The notes: a model not told the origin generated them from the letters alone. Shown: positions 42,147-56,522, numbered from the stretch's first letter. The stretch: DNA of 64,000 nucleotides from Strigamia acuminata (GCA_949358305.1 OX442315.1:37040427-37104426), one strand, 5' to 3'. Translations and numbers: made by a program.

Positions 42147-44150
42147 TGTAAGGTTTCATCATTAGTCAAACAGCACCAACACGAATCCCGGATCATCCGC
42201 ATCAAACAACTGATCACTATACTCGAGTTGCACTCAAAAGGGCACCTCACAATGTGCACTCCCATTGGTCGAGCCAGTTTACTGGTGTAGTGATCCGGAA
42301 AAGTAGACCCAAACACCAGAATTGCATTATAATTTACAGACATTGTAATCGATTGCCTAGCCAACGGCCTAAAATTCAAACTTCCAAACGATGTAAGCAA
42401 TAAACACAACAAACATGAGTTTGACATTTTTTAATGTGTGAAACTTCATTTTAATAATGGAAATAACATTTTTTATTAAATAAAATCAAAATAACAAACT
42501 AAATTAGTCATAACCATCACAACAATAAATAAAAAACAAAACTACTTCTCCTAGTAGTAGTATACAGTCTGGAGTTAGTAGTAAACTGGCTCGACCAATG
42601 GGAGTGCACATTGTGAGGTGCCTTTTTGAGTGCAACTCGAGTATAGTTCGCGTTCTTAAAAACACTGATGCTAAACTCTTTTTAAAACGAATAATTTCTT
42701 CGGCATTTGGGAAACAAAACTCTAGAAATCGATCCATCACTGACCTGTCATCAACAAACGCGACATTCAAAAGAGTCGTGCAAACCTTATAAACGACTCG
42801 AGCGCAGTTCCCCTTAAAAACCATCAATTTCTCTTCCGTCGAAATGATTCTTCGAGCAACATCCTCCACAAAATCCCAATCAAATTCCTCCCTTTCCTCC
42901 GCGATAACGTCAAGAAAACTTCGGAATAAAATTCTCCTTCTATCATCCGAACTCTTATTAACAAAAAAGGATACAATCCTCGGCAAATCTGATTCCAAGC
43001 ACCGATCGAAACAACAAAACAAAGCGCCACCTGTCGGAAGCAAAAGGCGCTTCACTTCCGGTAAAGTAATTTCACACCAGCTCAAATACTTATTTACAAA
43101 TGCCAATTCCAGAAAGGTTCCGTAACAAAACGCTAAATTCTTCTTGAACTCGACGATTTCTTCCGCATCCGAGAAAGAAAAACTCAAAAACCGGTCAATC
43201 TTTGGCCATTTCCTTTCGTCACCAATATTTAAAACGATGCAAACCTTGTAAGCAACGAAACAACAATCTCTCTTGAAATTTTTCATTTCATCATCCGTAG
43301 TAATCAACCGTTTCGCCGCGAAGACCAAAAAGTCCCGAGCAATGTCGCGCATGTTGTCACTGAGTAAGGACACACATCTCGACAGAATTCTCCTTCCGTT
43401 CTCCACACTCACAGCCCTCAACAATAACTCAACGTTGTTGAAATCTTTGCCACGAATATGTCTCGCTTAAAATATCTTGACAAATGGAACTCTTAATTTC
43501 GGAAGAAGCATTCGTCCACAAGTCCGTCACGCATTGTTTCAGCTTGTAACGATGCAAATAATTCGGCAAAATCGAAGTACACACCGTCACCATAGGACGA
43601 CGACTCATCAAAGTGGGTGCAACAAAATCCCCGTACAAAAAGTCAACCAACAATGGAATGTAAACTTGTGATCCAACGGAGGAGAACAAAGCACCGTCAA
43701 TTTGTTTTTCATTCAATTGAGAAAGGAGAAACCAAACTAAGCTAGTGCCGGTGATTGAACTAGAACCGTCGCCATCATTGTCCTCCTGATCATCAATGAT
43801 GTGCTCGATGAAACGATCCAAATCGCTTCTTGGCCGTCCATTGCGCCAATTGAATTATACATCGTATTATTCCAACATCGCTCGTATCAAATCCAGTCAA
43901 ATAGATGAGACTATCGCGCAATTGTCTGCCTATATCCTTTTCACATACATACACAAAAAAGGTTTTAAGTAGTAAGTAATCGTCAAAGCATTCACTCATT
44001 GACTTGACAGGCGTCTGTTTCAAATTCTGGCCATTTTGCATGGAAAGTAGCGTGAGAATACCAGTCACAGTCAGTATGAGACAGAAAATAATTTCTCCAC
44101 ATAATCACCGCATTTTGGGCCAGCACCCAAACATCCAACCTGTAATTCAT
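42147..44150 (-). pseudogene. Pseudogene of the unknown 689-aa gene family, split by a MITE
   Basis: Read on the minus strand, pieces align in order with the intact gene. They are an N-terminus MNYRLDV...MWRNY (from 44150), a middle piece (about 44000-43850), ITGTSLVWFLLSQLNEKQ and ALFSSVGSQ (about 43790-43660), and a long C-terminal piece from about 43424 with RRILSRCVS, YKVC, DRFLSFSF and DRFLEFCFPN. Between the second and third pieces about 120-130 residues are missing, including the YDVACMFC segment. At least three frameshifts separate the pieces. The MITE at 42218-42645 interrupts the last 40 residues. Beyond it, LFDADDPGF and then, after one more frameshift, WCCLTNDET match the C-terminus of the intact protein. 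It cannot make a full protein, though the 43424-42504 frame could make a fragment. Confidence 0.85.
42218..42645. mobile_element. MITE family A, copy 2, inserted in a pseudogene
   Basis: A 428-bp element with terminal inverted repeats TATACTCGAGTTGCACTCAA and the interior blocks of family A, here in the orientation opposite to copy 1. If everything between one TA on each side is treated as inserted, the pseudogene reading frame continues in phase across the gap (FLRTRTSDQLFDADDPGF). This independently supports a TA target duplication, as in Tc1/mariner-type elements. Confidence 0.92.
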
Positions 44151-47100
44151 CGTGGTAAAAAATAAAACTGACATTAAGTCAAGTTTGATTTCAAGGATAA
44201 TGGTTGTTGCAACGATTTATGCTTGCCTCGACACGTTGTCTCAACTAGTGTACTTGTATGTGAACTTCGTGAAAACGTTTAACCTCGCGAAATTGAAATT
44301 GTTTCAATTGAATTGTATCAATTTTGAGTTGTTGGAGAAACTGCTTTGAATTTTTATACACGTTATCTATCGATGGAAGCAAGAAAAAAAATCAACGCGA
44401 AATTAAATGATGGTCATTTGATACCAGTGACTGTCAAAAATAATTCTGGTCCGGTTTGCATGAAAAAATCAAACTGAATTGAAATAAAATAAAATAAAAT
44501 CGGTATTGGTTGACAATTTTGCCAATTTTGTCAACAAAACTCATCCGAGTTTATTCGGTTGGCGTTTTGTCGACCTAACACCAAACTTATCCTAGTTCAG
44601 ACGGCATTTCCAAAACCACACTTACACCTCATTCATATCTTGCAAAATCCTAAAAAAAATTCATAACCAATTCTGCTAAAAACCAGGCCGAAACCCGAAA
44701 GCAATCAATAATTTGCGCACCAAATTTTCTATAATTGCAATTAACAGCTCTTTGTCAATTAATTATATTAAATTTATTAAGAGAAATTGAGTTAGCCCAC
44801 CTGGTGAGTGCATTAATGGTGGCACACACACTCCCTCTTTCTTCCCTTCTCCAATCATCAGCGCGCACAACACAATGATGTCATCTGACACATGAGACAG
44901 TTTATGATTCAACTCATTTCTTGTTAGTTAGAGAGCTCGCTTCATTTAGGCGTTCGTATTACCAGCAGCTCGATTCATCCTCCGATGCACACCTGAGTAA
45001 TCAATATCATTGGTCACAAACCCCCACCTGACTCAGTGCAAACACGGCTAACCAGAGAACTGCATCAGGAAATTGATGATGCCGAGCCACGAGGAAAAAG
45101 AAACTCAATATTGTCACAAGCTGATTGGCTCATGTAACATGCACGCCACGTTAATTTGTGTATCTACATACAGAATCTCGTGTAAAGAGATAGAGAAATG
45201 TTTTCATAGTAAAATATCCATATTGGACCTCGCTCGATTAACCTGTAGAGCTGAGGTATGGCGGAATTACAGACTACTCCGTTCCCCATTTTGCTGCTAT
45301 TAACCGTTAATGTCGATACAGTACACTAGAGTACTAGACAATTACAAACGGAAATTATATTACGTACTCACTTGTCAGTGGTTTTGGTTTTCATGTGGAT
45401 AATGAATTAATAATAGTTGTTTGATATTCTTATTTATTAATCGCTATTATTACGGCTGTGGATCATGTTTCTACTTTCAGGTGTCATATGAAATTGAAAT
45501 TAAAATCGAAATTCTAGGATCGTTGTGGAATTTGAATCAAACACATTTTTCTCTAAATTTTTCTCTAAATTTTTCTCTAAATGCACATTTCAGACAATTG
45601 AAGACGTAAATGCACAATATTAAAAGTTCCCTCAATATATTTGATTCGACTTGCACAAAATCCATATTATCTCTTTGAGTGAAGCTTCCAGCAGATAGAG
45701 ATCAAATGTGATATTAGGCAGAAAAACTTGCACTGCAGCAAAATCCATATTAAGTGGCGTGGCTGATGCATGTACGAGTGAGTACCAGCCAATTTGCATT
45801 ACAACTTTAGCCACTGAATTGAAAATCTATCGATTAATCAAATTATATTCATTGGCAACTTGTTTGTCTCGTTCGTAGATAACAACACCAAATTCCATAC
45901 CATCCGACTGCCCATTATATGTACAATTGTCCACATGAAACAATGGTAATAAAAGAGCCTCACTTTAACCGATAGATAAACGACAATAGCTGCTTCCTCT
46001 AATCTACACAAAACCTTTACCTTTGTTCTTCTAATCAAGCTATTCCATCACTCTTGATTTGTCCATATGTCAATTATCCGAGCCATAAATCCACTTCTTC
46101 TAAACTTCTCTCTCTCCCTCGACACCAGATGGCACGGCACATACTGTATTAGTCTCCTATAACCATTCAGCTGTTCATTCTATTTATCATCTTCAATTAC
46201 ACACCCACTTTAAAATCCTCCTTTTTCACGAGACAGATTTAAAATTATTACTTTTAATTCTAAAAATTAAAAGAAAAAAAAGTCGTCTACCGGTCACAAA
46301 TTTAAATTTCAGTCACCTGAGATGCGCTTGAAAAACATGACCCTTTTAAAAGAAACTTTCTCCTGACACTAAGAATAATGGAGCCATTGCTAACTCGTAC
46401 AAATCAGCCCTCACTTCTTCACCGCACCAAAAAACCAACAAAAAGAATGTCCCATTCATATTTTTCCAAGCTTGAAGTAAAGTGTGCCATTTGTGTCGAG
46501 CCTAGAAGAACTCGTGCAAATATTTTGTTTTCGACCAAAGTTTTACCCACGAAATAAAACAAAACGCCGGTTGAGCAACGTCCAAATTTGACCGTTAACG
46601 AAGCAAAAAATTAGACAAAGCCGTAAGTTAACAACATTTATTTGCAATATTTGCAATAGAATAATTTTCTTACCAAAAATCTGTCATTGATACAATGTTT
46701 ACTTCTCCGTGTCATATCGCTTTCCACTTTCCAACTCAATAAAAATGAAAAGCATCATCCACTTCCGCAATATAAACAAAACAAGCGCATTTTCTCAAAT
46801 AACATTCTGGAATTTTAAGTGACTGCATTTTATAAACAAAGCTATCGTGACACAAAAATGGAATTCAATCCGTTCCTTTCACCGTTCAAATTTAAAAATA
46901 TATATACAAATGAAATGGTCCTACCTCCTTGACCCAACGTCTGTTGCAAATTGGGGACTAGAAAGGAGAAAAATCCGACCCACAAGATGCGAGTACGATA
47001 GTGGGAACTCGCCATTTGGTCTTCTCCCCTTGTCTCTTGTTTTGTCCCGGCGGGCCACGCTAGTCCAAGGCCCACACTTATTCCTTCCGTTCAAACACTC

Positions 47101-47645
47101 TAGTTCGAGATGAATTCAACTGATCATGAATGGGCCGTCTTTTCGCCGTGTCCACTCACTGGTGGAGAAACTGTAGTGCTTCCCACGCGTCGGTTCCTTT
47201 GATTCGCTAGCAGACTACAGATCGTCCTCGCTTTCTTTCTTCGGCGGCCCTCCATCGGACATGCGCAGATAACGTTAAACAGCTGTCGCTATCTAGCGTC
47301 CATTTGTCGACGCAATTTATTTCGCTATTCTATTTGATGTCATTTACCGCACGAAGTTGTTTCCGATTAGGATATTTATGACATCATTAGAAAGTAACCT
47401 TTGGAATAGGGTTTGATGTTCTACGTCATATTTTATATTTCTTATATTTATTTTCGCATAAGTTTTTGTTCGGGAGTTTATTCCGGGGCGTTTTGAAAAA
47501 TTGTAAGGAATTTATACGGTGTAATATTATTTTTGCCTGGAAAAATTTGATTACAAACCTGTGCCACCGTTATTTTAAACAGTAAAATAAAAAATAAAAA
47601 AAATCTGTCGGATATGTTTTTGTTTTTACATAAGGCCAAAGCAAA
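44151..47645. other. Intergenic stretch upstream of DOCK
   Basis: No exon with a recognisable domain. It includes a three-unit TTTTTCTCTAAA tandem (45546-45582) and, at about 47100-47340, a locally more GC- and CpG-containing region that is the likely DOCK promoter area. Open frames at 46842-47113 on both strands show no known domain. Confidence 0.45.
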
Positions 47646-50600
47646 ATGGCGTCGGGACAGAGGGCCTTTGCCCAGAGATTGATGCGGTAAAAATGATTTG
47701 TGTACTTCATTACATCGTATTAACGCTTCAGTTTAACTTTAACGAATTTAGGCAACAAGCTGCGGACGTACGAAGGCAAATTGCAAATTCCTACAATCGA
47801 GAATCGGCTCGCGGCTCTGGAATATCGACAGGATTAACGATAGTACGTGATTGACATAAATACAAATTTTAAATCATGTTTATTACAATTTAATCATCTA
47901 AATATCCAGGTGCCATTATGCGATGTGGTTGACCCATTGGATTACGAAGATTTTTCCCAGCAACATCAAACGCAAATGTCGAGAGATCCAATGAGGCATT
48001 TGTTGGAGTTCCCCGAAGACGACTTGGAAGTGTGCGTGGAGCCGAGGAAATGCAGAACGGTGGAGCCGGTTGTACCGGAAGAAAATTTGTACGTCCTACT
48101 TTAATTCTTAAAAGTTACAATTTGATCGCTAACTAAATATTATTTTTTTTAGATGTGAACTGAATGCGCATGTGCGCGATTGTGTTCAATGTTACACCTC
48201 GGAATGGATCGTGGTTCATCGGCGTTATCAACACTACAGTTCAAGTTGTGCGATGCATGATCCAGTAGCGCATAAATTGATCGCGATCGGGAATACGTCG
48301 AAACAAGAATTCGAGATTGATTTAGACGATAAAAAAAGTCCGACTGAAAATGGAGTTGCTGCTGCATCGCCTGTAAATCACCAGGATATTGACAGTGATG
48401 AAAAAGTACAATTTGGAATAATTTAGAGTTTTTTTTTATTTTTTTATTTTTTTATTTTTGTTTGTTTGTTTGTAGGAATCGTTAAATTCGTTGAATGAAA
48501 CTCCACGTGGAAGTTGGGCGAGTAGTGTGTTTGATTTGAGAAATTCAGCGAGCGATCCGTTAATTCCATCATTGCTCGATCGAGTTCCCATTGAAGATGT
48601 GGATCATTCGAATGAAAAAAAACGTTCTGAAGAACGACAGGAGTCCGTTTTCGCACTTTATCCTCTACAGGATGAAGTAAGTTTTTATTTTGGAATTTTT
48701 CTCAATTTTTCTCAATTTTTTTTATTGGATATTAAAACGTCGTTTACATTTTAGGAAGAAATAGTAGAACGTCGTTTACCACCTGAAATGCCAGCGGAAC
48801 AAATGGGTCATCGAATTTTAGTCAAATGTTTAACTCTTAAGTATAAAAATGTATTTTTAATTTTAACCAAAAAATAATTTTTTTTTTTATAAAAAAAATT
48901 AGACTGGAATTAGAAATTGAACCAATTTTTGCCATTATGGCATTATACGATGCCAAAGAAAAGAAAAAGGTTTCTTCTAAGATAATATAATTTGTATTTT
49001 TATTTATTTATTTTTATTTTATGTTTTTTTTTAATTTTTCAGATATCTGAAAATTTTTATTTTGACATGAATCCGGAACCACTGAAACGAATGTTATCCG
49101 GTCACATTGCGTTCAGTGATATTTCAACACTAGCTCGTTCCTGCATTTTCGATATCACTTCACCCACCAGCGACATATTTTTAGTTGTCAAACTTGAAAA
49201 AGTATTACAAGGAGATATTAATGAATGTGTGGAACCATACATGAAAGACGACAAAGTTTGTGAATTATAATTAATATTTAATAACAAAAAAAGCTACTGG
49301 TAATTTCTAATTACTTTATTTACATTTTAATAAGCAGAATCGCGATAAAATTAAAGCAAACGCCGTAGCGAGTTGCGAACGACTAGGAAAATACAGAATG
49401 CCATTTGCATGGACCGCTATTTATTTGATGAATATCGTTAACGGTGTTAATAGCCAAGAGCGCGATACTGGAAGTGACCGCGACAGCGCTAACTCGAATA
49501 GCTTAGGTGAAATCTCAACAAGAAGAAGAAAAAATTAAAAATTGGAAATTAAATTGTTAAAATTGTGTTATTTCAGAGAGGAAAGCAAGTACCGGGAGTT
49601 TCGAGGCATTTCGGAAGAAAGCAGGTGACACCACTTCACTTTCGCGAAGAGGATCTTTGGAACGAAAGAATTCTTCCTCCGAAAAGCAAGGGAGTTGGTC
49701 AACTGAAGATTTGGGCTCGAGTTTGAGTTGTTTCCGACCGGTCACGCTGACTGTATCTAGTTTTTTCAAGCAGGAAAGCGAACGTCTTCGAGACGAAGAT
49801 TTATATAAATTCTTGGCCGATTTAAAACGACCTTCATCCGTTTTAAAACGATTAAAATGTTTGCCCGGGATACTGAAATTGGACATTTCGCCATCTCCTG
49901 ACGAACACAAGTACAGTTTGTCACCGGAATTGGCTCGATTGGTTCCCTACCCCGACGAAAAGGGTCGACCGACCAAAGAAATATTGGAATTTCCAGCCAA
50001 AGAAATTTATGTTCCGCATTATACATACCGGTTGGACATTATTCGGTGAAAAGAAACTCTCAATGTTGAATTCTTTTATTTTTTATTTAGAGATTTACTT
50101 TTTGTGTACCCCAAAGACCTGAATTTTGCAAACAGACCCGGTTCTGCTCGTAACATAACGTGTAAAGTACAGTTGATGAGCAATGAGGATGATGAAAATG
50201 TCTTGCCTGTAACTATATTAAATTTATACAATTTTGTAGTAATTTAAATGAAAAATTTCTATTTTAAAGGTTATTTTCGGCGAGTCCAGCTGTCCAGAGT
50301 TTTCGACGTATGCCTTCACGTCCGTTAGCTATCACAACAAGTGCCCGGATTTCTACGACGAAATTAAAATGAAAATTCCTGCAACACTGACCGATCAACA
50401 TCATTTGCTGTTTACATTTTACCACATCAGTTGTCAGAGAAAAGAAACCCAAATGCCCGTGGAAACCCCAATTGGATATACTGTAAAATAATAATAATAA
50501 TAATAATAATAATTTATTGTTTTTTATTAAATATTTCCGCAGTGGCATCCGATTTTCCGCGGTGGCCGGCTCCAAACTGGTGAATTTTCGTTACCGGTCA

Positions 50601-53600
50601 TGATTGAGAAGCCTCCGACGAGCTACGCTTCGATCAGCACCGCCGTAACTACTTAAAATGGGATATTTGGTCAATTACGAATGTTAATTTTGTGTTTTAA
50701 TTTTAGGTTCAAATTCCTGGAATCAAATGGGTAGACAACCATAAAGGAATTTTCAACATCACGATCGAAGCAGTTTCTTCCGTGCATTCTCAAGATAAAC
50801 AGTTGGACCGATTCTTGCAAACGTTTGCTGCCATAGAAGATCAAAATCTGCCGCCGCGCATGTCCGATCTCGATGCAGAAAACGATTTGAAGACGAGCGT
50901 CCAAGAATTATCCGAGACTCGGATTGAGCAACTGGTCAAATTTCTCCCTTTGGTACTTGACAAATTGATTCGATTGCTCGTCCGTCCGCCCAGCATCGGC
51001 GGACAAACGATCAACATGGGACAAATGGCTTTCGAAGCGATGGCGCTCATTGTTTACAATTTATCGGTATTTATTTTTTTAAATCTTCTTGTTTTTATTT
51101 TTAATTTAATTTTAATTTTGTTTAAAGACCAATTTGGACATATACAACGATCAACACAGTCGACACAATTTATTAACGACTTATATTGGTTACGAATGCA
51201 CGCTTCCACATCCAGACAATTGTTTTTACGGTTCTAGCGCGTCCACTCCGACGAGTTACGCGTTACAAGGTCGTCCGATGTCGACGCCGTTGATGAAAAC
51301 CTCGTAATGATGAAATTAATGGATGATAATTGCAATTGATGACTGAATGATTTGTTGTTAGGAGTGCGAGTAACCCCGATCTCGCCGGTCAGTACAATCT
51401 GGACGATGGGGAAGTTTCGCTTTACACCCGCGGTTTGGACCGGTCTACAAGTTTACGAACCGGAGCACCCTATGAGAGCAATATTTACCTCATAAAAAAA
51501 TATTCATCTCGTAAGATCGTTCACGAGGAACTTGCTCTTCAATGGGTCGTGTCTAGTGGATCGGCTCGGGAACATGCATTGACGAATGCCTGGTTCTTTT
51601 TCGAGTTGATGGTCAAAAGTATGATGGAGCATTTGGCCGGAATGGGCCAATTGGACGCACCGAGGAAATTACGCTTCAGCGAACAGTTTACTGACGATAT
51701 AACCACCCTGGTCACGACCACAACGTCCGACATAATCAGTCGATACAATCGCGAAGTGAAGGACATGAAAGTACAATAAATTAATAATAATATTAAAATT
51801 AATTAATAATATTAAAATTAATTAATTAATTTAATTAATTTAATTAATTTTAGTTTATTCAAACACTCAATACGAGTCTGGCATTCTTCCTCTTCGATCT
51901 TTTCGCTATTATGGACCGGGGTTACGTTTTCTCCCTCATTAAAACGTACTGCAAACAAATTTCGGCCAAGATTTCGTCACTGCCAGATGCCGGGCACTTG
52001 ATCGCTCTGAAATTAGAGTTTTTACGAATCGTTTGCAGCCACGAACATTACATTCCATTGAATCTACCTTTCGGTGCCCCCTTGACTCCTTCCGGGGCAT
52101 CTTCGCCGTGTCCCAGCGTTTCTTCGAGCACGTCTCAGAGCTCCTTTATTTCCAGTAGTACGTTGACGGAGCGTGGCAATTTTGCAGAGTTGACCACCGA
52201 TTTTAGACAACAGCATTTTCTTGTCGGATTAATTTTGTCGGACCTGGCTACAGTCTTAGAAATACAGTTATTATACTATACTATATACTAAACTAGAAAT
52301 ATTTTAATTAATTACTCTTATGTTTTTTTTCTCTTTTATTTGTAGTAATCCAACGGTTCATATAAAAGCGGTCAACACCGTGCGCAATTTATTGACGTGC
52401 CACGATTCGGATCCACGTTACACCGATTCCGAATGCAAGGCTCGTGTGGCCGCTCTTTATTTACCACTCGTTGGCATCGTAATGGACGCGCTGCCGCAGC
52501 TGTACGATTGGCATTCCGATCATCGTGCTCGGCCATTGTCGAATTCTGGCGCCAACTCCGACTACGACCACCAAAATTTTAATCAATCGGTCGCGATGGC
52601 GATCGCAGGTGGAACTATTTATATGAAAACGATCGGTCACGATTCGATGGATCCATTTCAACAAGTAAAATAAAAATTTACAAATAACAAATTATAAATT
52701 ATAAAATACGAAGAAAAAAAAATTTGTTTCTTATTTCAGTCAAGAAAAAGTCAGTTGAATGCAGAAACGACGCGTCATCTCCTCGTTTGTTTCTTATGGG
52801 TTTTGAAAAATGTAGAAGTAGCTTTATTAAAACAATGGTGGTCGGAGTTGCCAACGTATCGTTTACACCAATTGCTCGAAGTGTTATTCATTTGCGTCTC
52901 TTGCTTCGAGTACAAGGTACAGATATTAATGACAAAAGTAGTTGCTTGATGTTACGTTATTTATTAATGTTAGTGGTGGAATGTGACCAAATTAACACGA
53001 TTAGTGCGGAATTGTAGTTGCTAAACTAATCTGCGCATGATTAATTCTCTATTATTAATCATTAACTCGTCTAATTCTAACGATATTCGATAATTTTTAA
53101 TTGATTAATAAATTTTGATGTGAATATCAGGGAAAGCGATGTTTGAATAGGAGTAGGAAAGGATTGAAAAAAACCAGGTCACATTCTACCCCCATCGGTG
53201 ATGAACTGTTGGTGGTGGGGGCATGGAAACTGGCCGCTACACGGTCTTTGAGTAATTCTGGAGAATCGAGCGCACCTCAGGTTCACATTTTTAATTTTTT
53301 TTAATTCTTTTTTTTAAAATTTAAAATTTAAAATTTATTATTCATTTATTTCTTTATTTTCATTTAATTTTTATCTTTTATTTCTAGGGCAAGAAAAACA
53401 TCAAGAAATATGTGCCGCAAAATTTTCGAAAAACGACGGACATCAAATCGAAATTAGAGGATGCCATTTTAGGTCAAGGAAATGCGAGAAGTGAAATGAT
53501 CAGAAGGCAAAAAGGTTTTGATTGATTTAAAAAGAAAAAGAAAAAAATTATTTAATTAAATTAAATTATTTAAATTTGTAATTAGATCGAAATCCACCGT

Positions 53601-56273
53601 CGCCTAGTAGTCATCACGTGGACCGTTTGAGGTGGCGTAAAGACCAGACTCATTGGAAGCAGACGACGGAACAAATCGAAAGACCAAAAAGTGAAATCGA
53701 AAACGATGCGCACCTCGAAGGAAATTTGGCAACGGAGACAACCATGATCATAGTCGACACTTTGGAGATAATCGTACAAGTGGTTTCTCAATCCGACAAC
53801 TTGCAAGGCCTTCTGGGAACCGTTTTACGCGTTCTATTGCACGCTTTGGCTTGTAATCAGAGTACGGCTGTTTTGAAAAATTTGTTCGCCACTCAAAGAT
53901 CTTTAGTATTTAAGGTTTGTCGTGTAAACGAGAGTTTGAATTGATTTTTTTAACTTGGCTTATTTATTTCAGTATCCAACGCTGCTGTTTGACGAAGAAA
54001 CCGAACAATGTGCAGATTTATGTTTACGTTTGCTGAAACATTGCAGTTCGTGTATTAGTAGCGTGCGTGCTCAAGCCAGCGCTTCCCTCTACCTTCTCAT
54101 GCGACAAAATTTCGAAATTGGAAACGTATAAATTGATGATTGGAATTTGTAAAAATTATTTAAAATTAATTATTTGAATTGTCTGATTATTTGAAAGAAT
54201 TTCGCGAGAGTGAAGATGCAAGTGACGATGTCGCTGAGCTCATTGGTGGGCACGAGCCAGAACTTCAACGAGGAGTACCTTCGGCGGTCGCTTAAAACCA
54301 TACTGACGTACGCGGAGGAAGACGTGGAGTTGCAGGAAACGACATTTCCGGAACAAGTTCACGACATGGTTTTCAACTTGCACATGATTTTATCCGACAC
54401 CGTGAAAATGAAAGAATTTCAAGAGGATCCCGAAATGCTTTTGGATCTTATGTATCGTATCGCAAAAGGTTACCAAAACTCGCCCGACCTCAGGCTCACT
54501 TGGCTCGCAAACATGGCGCAAAAACATACGGAAAAAAGTAATCACGCCGAAGCTGCGCACTGCTTGATACATTCTGCCGCTTTGGTTGCTGAATATCTGC
54601 ACATGTTGGAAGATAAATCTTATTTACCTATTGGAGCAGTTACGTTTGAGGTGAAAGAAAGAAAATTACCGTAATTAATTTTAAAAATATATTTATTTAT
54701 TTATTTATTTATTCATTTATTTCTAGGCATTGACACCTGATGTTTTAGAGGAAAGCGCCGTTTCGGACGATGTCGTATCACCGGACGAAGAAGGGATTTG
54801 TACTGGGAAATACTTTACCGAGAATGGGTTGATTGGCTTGCTCGAACAGGCCGCTAGTTCCTTCAATTTGGTATTTAAAAAAGGCAGTTTTTAGTGCTAT
54901 TTAGGTGTTTGATTATTTTTTGTTCGTTATTTTTTTAGGCTGGCATGTTCGAGGCAATGAATGTTGTGTATAAAATTCTCATTCCGATCGCCGAAGCTAA
55001 TCGAGATTTCAAGAAACTCGCGAATATACATAGCAAGCTGCACGAGGCATTTTCGAAAATCGATCACATGGCCGGAAAACGGGTCTTCGGCACCTATTTT
55101 CGGGTCGGCTTTTACGGCAGCAAGTTCGGCGATCTTGATGGGGAGGAATTTATTTATAAGGAACCGATATTGACCAAATTGCCCGAAGTGTCTCATAGAT
55201 TGCAGGTGGAATATTATCGCAATTAATTTACATCTACAATTTACGAATTTACGAAATTACGATTCGTGAATTTGGTGATTTTATTTCAGGGTTTTTATGC
55301 GGAGAAGTTCGGTTCGGAGTACCTCGAAGTGATCAAAGATTCGAACACGGTGGATCTAAGCAAATTGAACCCGGAAAAGGCATATCTGCAAATCACGTAT
55401 GTGGAGCCTTATTTCGATCTGTACGAATTGAGAGACCGTGTCACACCCTTCGATAAAAACTACAATATCAGTAATTATAAGAAATTATTTTTAAAAAATT
55501 ATTTAAAAAAATTTAATTTTTAAATTTTTCTTCAGAGCGATTTATTTATTCAACGCCTTTTACGATGGACGGTCGCGCCCACGGAGAATTACACGAACAA
55601 TACAAACGTAAAACGGTCGTGACGACCACCAATAGCTTCCCATATGTTAAAACGAGAGTTCAAGTGGTCGATCGTAAACAGACAGTTCTTACGCCCATTG
55701 AAGTGGCCATCGAAGATATACAGAAAAAGACATTGGAGTTGGCGCTAGCGACTCAACAGGAACCACCGGATCCGAAAATACTCCAGATGGTGCTTCAAGG
55801 CTGCATTGGAACCACAGTCAATCAGGTCTCGTATTAAAAAACTCAATAACAATAGTCAATAGCTAATGATAACTTTAATTATTATCTGATCATTTAGGGT
55901 CCGATGGAAGTTGCTATAGTGTTTCTTTCGGATTTAGTCGACGGTGACAAACAGCCAAATAAATATCAGAACAAACTTCGCCTCTGTTTTAAGGATTTTT
56001 CTAAACGGTTTGTTTACTTATTATTTTCATTATTAATTTGCATTTGTAAGTAATGTACGGAATTTATTTTATAGTTGCTCCGATGCGTTGCGACGAAACA
56101 AAACTTTAATCTGTTCGGATCAAAAGGATTACCAACGAGAATTGGAGAGAAATTATCACCGATTTACCGAGAGGCTTTTGCCCATAGTCACGCTCAATAG
56201 CGGCCAATTGGTGGCGCGAACGAGACGTCGTATGGTCAATGGCAATGTCGATGCAAATTCTTTGCGCTTTTAA
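47646..56273 (+). CDS. DOCK7: DOCK6/7/8-type (DOCK-C) guanine nucleotide exchange factor, complete, 30 exons
   Basis: A cytoplasmic GEF that activates Rac/Cdc42 and controls actin, polarity and migration. Exons: 47646-47686, 47752-47842, 47910-48088, 48153-48405, 48476-48676, 48755-48840, 48903-48969, 49043-49255, 49338-49506, 49577-50045, 50091-50208, 50270-50482, 50543-50644, 50707-51066, 51128-51303, 51362-51770, 51854-52266, 52346-52664, 52740-52916, 53131-53280, 53388-53514, 53586-53914, 53973-54125, 54198-54650, 54727-54870, 54939-55205, 55290-55470, 55536-55825, 55898-56007, 56075-56273. They sum to 6459 nt (2152 aa), close to vertebrate DOCK7, and the frame closes exactly. Conserved landmarks are RAFAQ at the N-terminus, [17 protein letters not shown], the DHR-1 (C2) region in exons 11-13 ([10 protein letters not shown]), and the DHR-2 catalytic region in exons 24-30 ([49 protein letters not shown]). 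Introns are mostly 45-110 nt. Symbol by closest resemblance; this may be a pre-duplication DOCK6/7/8 gene. Confidence 0.97.
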
Positions 56274-56516
56274 ATATGTACATTTTATTCATTTTTTCCA
56301 GACCAAAGGTCACTCACTTGTCAGTTTTCATGCTTCGATTTAAGATCTCATTCATTTAAGCATCATATATTTTTATTTTATCAAATTTGATTATTGCTAT
56401 TTAATTTTGTTTTTAATGTTTGTAAATGAACACGTACGTGTAAAGGATAAACGTTTTTATTAGAAAAACTTGGAAAACAGTGGACAAATAGATTTTTTTA
56501 AATATTATACATGATT

Positions 56517-56522
56517 AATAAA
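56517..56522 (+). terminator. Polyadenylation signal of the DOCK gene
   Basis: AATAAA lies about 245 nt after the DOCK stop codon and is the first canonical hexamer downstream on this strand that I find. The next gene ends on the opposite strand at 56876. Confidence 0.5.

Noticed and set aside
46842-47113. Overlapping open frames on both strands before DOCK
   Set aside because: No domain and no splice-site support; the region is more likely upstream regulatory sequence.
52250-52345. Apparent missing donor after DOCK exon 17
   Set aside because: The open frame runs into the intron, but a canonical donor (CA followed by GTTATT at 52267) restores the phase with the next exon, so no unusual intron is needed.
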